From: Nocardioidaceae bacterium
Lineage (GTDB): Bacteria; Actinomycetota; Actinomycetes; Propionibacteriales; Nocardioidaceae
DNA: 9,209 nucleotides
Direction: 5' to 3'
Assembly: GCA_013813125.1 (NCBI GenBank)
Contig: JACCSH010000077.1
Location: 1-9,209, forward strand
Each line of letters begins with the position of its first letter. Position 1 is the first letter of the stretch. The notes under the pieces are model-generated. The model did no database searches. It was not told where the DNA came from and saw nothing but the letters and a program-made list of their open reading frames with translations. Below are positions 7,594-9,209 of the stretch, piece after piece. The translations under genes were made by a program, and so were the position numbers.

Positions 7594-7902
7594 TCAGAGC
7601 TTGATCTCGATGTCGACACCGGCGGGCAGCTCCAGCCGCATGAGCGAGTCAACTGTCTTCGGCGTTGGGTCGATAATGTCGATGAGCCGCTTGTGCGTAC
7701 GCATCTCGAAGTGCTCGCGGCTGTCCTTGTACTTGTGCGGAGAACGGATGACGCAGAAAACGTTCTTCTCCGTAGGCAGCGGCACCGGGCCTGCGACCTT
7801 CGCGCCCGTGCGAGTCACCGTGTCGACGATCTTGCGCGCCGATGAGTCGATGACCTCATGGTCGTAGGCCTTGAGCCGGATACGGATCTTTTGTCCCGCC
7901 AT
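7594..7902 (-). CDS. rpsJ: 30S ribosomal protein S10, first gene of the operon
   Basis: S10 belongs to the small-subunit head and, as NusE, is also part of the antitermination complex with NusB. The 102 residues match the family throughout: [19 protein letters not shown], then [38 protein letters not shown] and [19 protein letters not shown]. The ATG at 7902-7900 has only a distant AGAGGA (about 12 bases) and a nearer GCGAGAGC, so its binding site is weaker than those of L6 or S14. It is preceded by a long gene-free leader that probably carries the main operon promoter. Confidence 0.98.
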   Translation of the reverse strand: MAGQKIRIRLKAYDHEVIDSSARKIVDTVTRTGAKVAGPVPLPTEKNVFCVIRSPHKYKDSREHFEMRTHKRLIDIIDPTPKTVDSLMRLELPAGVDIEIKL

Positions 7903-8174
7903 GCTCTCGCTTCATCCTCTTCTCGAGCTTGATGACCCTGCTCTCCCGGAGGGAGTTGTTCAGGCTGTTGTCCGACCCCCGAGGTCGGGCGTGTCGCACA
8001 CTGGGCGCAGGCACGCCGATCACGTTCGGTCGTGAATCGGGATTTCTGCTCAGTCGCCTCGTCGAAGGCATCGATCCGTGCTGGCACCTCACGGGCTCTC
8101 CGGTCCGGCGAGACCAACCACTCACGAAGTGAGGGCGCGGCTCGCCCCGGCGAACCCGCCTGAGCAACCCCGAT
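7903..8174 (-). promoter_or_regulatory. Hairpin-rich leader upstream of S10
   Basis: This stretch follows the candidate promoter and contains no gene I can support. On the minus strand several short stems can be drawn in series. They are a stem pairing 8107-8112 with 8141-8146 around a smaller hairpin (8121-8133, CTCAC/GTGAG); 8016-8040 (CCGA and TCACG pairing across a six-base loop, one bulge); 7991-8001 (GTGT/ACAC); 7972-7988 (CCGACC/GGTCGG); and 7943-7955 (CTCCC/GGGAG). None is followed by a run of T. The E. coli S10 leader mediates control by L4, but I see no direct likeness to it. Regulation by this leader is inference. Confidence 0.5.
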
Positions 8175-8203
8175 AGTCTGCCAGAGTTGGCGTGACGGGC
8201 CAA
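8175..8203 (-). promoter_or_regulatory. Candidate housekeeping-type promoter for the ribosomal operon
   Basis: On the minus strand TTGGCC (8203-8198) and CAGACT (8180-8175) are separated by exactly 17 bases. They match the -35 consensus at four of six and the -10 consensus at three of six positions. Transcription would start near 8168, leaving a leader of about 266 bases before S10. It lies between the membrane-protein stop and S10, where an operon promoter is expected. The match is modest, so this is a prediction from position and spacing. Confidence 0.4.
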
Positions 8204-8260
8204 ATCGATCCGGTGCGTCCGCCGGAATCTTTTCTCAGCCGAGGCGACGCGCAACCGGCG

Positions 8261-8776
8261 TCAAGGTGAGTCCTGCTCGTCGTCGGTTTCCCTCGCCCGG
8301 GCGACCAGGGGTATTACGAGCCAGAGCACCACGAACGAGGCGGCCAACGATCCCGTGATCGAACTGGCGATCGGGCGGCTGAGCATGAAGTCGAGCACCA
8401 CCAGGACGGCACCGACCATGGTCACGAACAAGAACGCCATCCCTGCGGCTATGTAGCGAGTTGCGGCTTTGATCAAGTGGTCCTTCATGCCGCGACGAAA
8501 GACGATTCGGTGGAAGGCGACAGGGCCGATCAGACACCCGGCCGCCAACGCGGCCGAAAGCAGCGATCCGATGTAGACATTGCGCTGGAAGTCGCTGACG
8601 GCACCGAACCGAGCTTGGAAGGCCAGCGTCAGCAAGAAGGCGAACAGGATCTGCATGCCGGCTTGAAGGACTCGCAGCTCCTGCAACATCTCGTTGTAGT
8701 TGCGATCGAGGCGTTCTGCTTCGCTCTCATCGCGGTCGTCTTGTGACGGTCGCGAACTCTTCGACGCTTTGGACAT
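8261..8776 (-). CDS. DUF6328-type four-helix membrane protein, function unknown
   Basis: The 171-residue product has a charged cytoplasmic-looking N-terminus containing ERLDRNYNEMLQELRVLQAG, then four hydrophobic segments at about residues 38-55, 68-92, 107-130 and 139-160, and an acidic C-terminal tail. The pattern QELRV…GMQILFAFLLT, with GPVAFHRIVFRR after the second helix, is what I recall for the DUF6328 family of actinobacterial membrane proteins. No catalytic motif is visible and the role is unknown. An upstream in-frame ATG at 8878 would add 34 residues of unlikely composition. I prefer 8776 because family members begin shortly before the ERLDR segment, though neither start has a strong binding site. 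It is divergent from the stress protein gene. Confidence 0.8.
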   Translation of the reverse strand: MSKASKSSRPSQDDRDESEAERLDRNYNEMLQELRVLQAGMQILFAFLLTLAFQARFGAVSDFQRNVYIGSLLSAALAAGCLIGPVAFHRIVFRRGMKDHLIKAATRYIAAGMAFLFVTMVGAVLVVLDFMLSRPIASSITGSLAASFVVLWLVIPLVARARETDDEQDSP

Positions 8777-8935
8777 GTTCTGATCAAACCACCGCACCCT
8801 CGCCGGTTCGCACGTTCCGCCAGGAGGGCCTGAGGTTGTGCCATCGCGAGGCTCATGTGTAACAGTGGCTGTGGCCATCGTCGAAGCGTACGAGGTCAGC
8901 GCCCAAGCCCAAAAGTGAGGAAGGAAGAGCCCGAC

Positions 8936-9209
8936 GTGCCGATCTTGACAGGTTATGTGCCGACGCCGGTTGGAGAAGCGGCCTTCCAGGCTTCCATCGA
9001 AGAAGCCAGACGCCGACAGCTTGCCCTCGTGGTGTTGAACGCAACCAGCGGTGCGGGCGGCGAGGACCGCTACTACGCCGACGATGAGACCGCGGCAACG
9101 TTGCGCTCCAGGCTGGACAGCTCAGGCTTGGACTACCAGTTGCTGCGGAGCAACAGCTCACGCGACACAGCTGACGAGATCGTCGGCATGGCTGCGGACC
9201 TCAACGCAG
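8936..9209 (+). CDS. Universal stress protein, UspA family (N-terminal part, cut by window edge)
   Basis: The first 91 codons are visible and the gene runs off the window. The start MPILTGYVPTPVGEAAFQAS followed by IEEARRR and LALVVLNA fits the first strand, helix and second strand of the UspA fold; the later DTADEIVGMAADL segment fits the helix before the nucleotide-binding loop. That loop itself (G-x2-G-x9-G-S/T) lies beyond the window, so ATP binding cannot be judged. The start is GTG at 8936, with AGGAAGGA about ten bases upstream. An in-frame GTG at 8915 would overlap that site and is less likely. The 159-base divergent region shows only a weak promoter candidate (TTGTGC at 8836, TGTAAC at 8858). 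Confidence 0.85.
   Translation, partial: MPILTGYVPTPVGEAAFQASIEEARRRQLALVVLNATSGAGGEDRYYADDETAATLRSRLDSSGLDYQLLRSNSSRDTADEIVGMAADLNA

Noticed and set aside
7856..8254. Minus-strand open frame of 132 codons through the S10 leader
   Set aside because: It starts with TTG without a good binding site, overlaps S10 in another frame, and its Arg/Pro/Ser-rich translation resembles no family. The region is better read as a leader.
8220..8260. Intrinsic terminator after the membrane protein gene
   Set aside because: CGCCGG and CCGGCG form an inverted repeat (8255-8260 with 8220-8225), but the loop is about 29 bases and no T-run follows.
8836..8863. Promoter for the universal stress protein gene
   Set aside because: TTGTGC and TGTAAC are 16 bases apart on the plus strand, but the match is too weak to list as a feature by itself.
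8261..8878. Longer start of the membrane protein at 8878
   Set aside because: The extra 34 residues are Gly/Pro/Thr-rich, there is no binding site before 8878, and the family pattern fits the start at 8776.

Overview
The window is about 62-65% GC by eye and carries a long block of ribosomal protein genes, all on the minus strand and read from right to left. The order is S10-L3-L4-L23-L2-S19-L22-S3-L16-L29-S17-L14-L24-L5-S14-S8-L6, that is the S10 operon joined directly to the first part of the spc operon. Protein sequences, the four-cysteine S14, the Arg/Pro-rich tail of S3 and the neighbouring DUF6328-type membrane protein all point to a high-GC Gram-positive bacterium (Actinomycetota). I cannot name the genus.

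Layout, right to left. At 8936-9209 on the plus strand is the start of a universal stress protein gene, cut by the window edge. Divergent from it at 8261-8776 (minus) is a small four-helix membrane protein of the DUF6328 type. A 358-base gene-free stretch (7903-8260) follows, holding a plausible promoter and a hairpin-rich leader for the ribosomal operon. From 7902 to 1004 fourteen ribosomal genes follow with gaps of 40 bases or less. Many stop/start pairs overlap (GTGA, ATGA, TGATG, TAATG), which fits translational coupling. The S17-L14 junction is only 10 bases, so the S10 and spc groups probably form one transcript.

Two spacers interrupt this compact layout. Between L5 and S14 (899-1003) lies a short tandem repeat array of roughly 22-23-base units whose unit matches the end of the L5 gene, including its stop codon. 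The array encodes two micro-ORFs (15 and 21 codons) that link the L5 stop to the S14 start through overlapping stop/start codons. Between S14 and S8 (544-712) is a 169-base spacer with several predicted stem-loops. The window ends inside L6.

The ribosomal genes supply early and core components of both subunits. The oddities worth following are the L5-S14 repeat and micro-ORF chain, the structured S14-S8 spacer, the repeat-built C-terminal tail of L4 and the long S10 leader. Nothing else suggests a mobile element, a defence system or a new multi-gene system.
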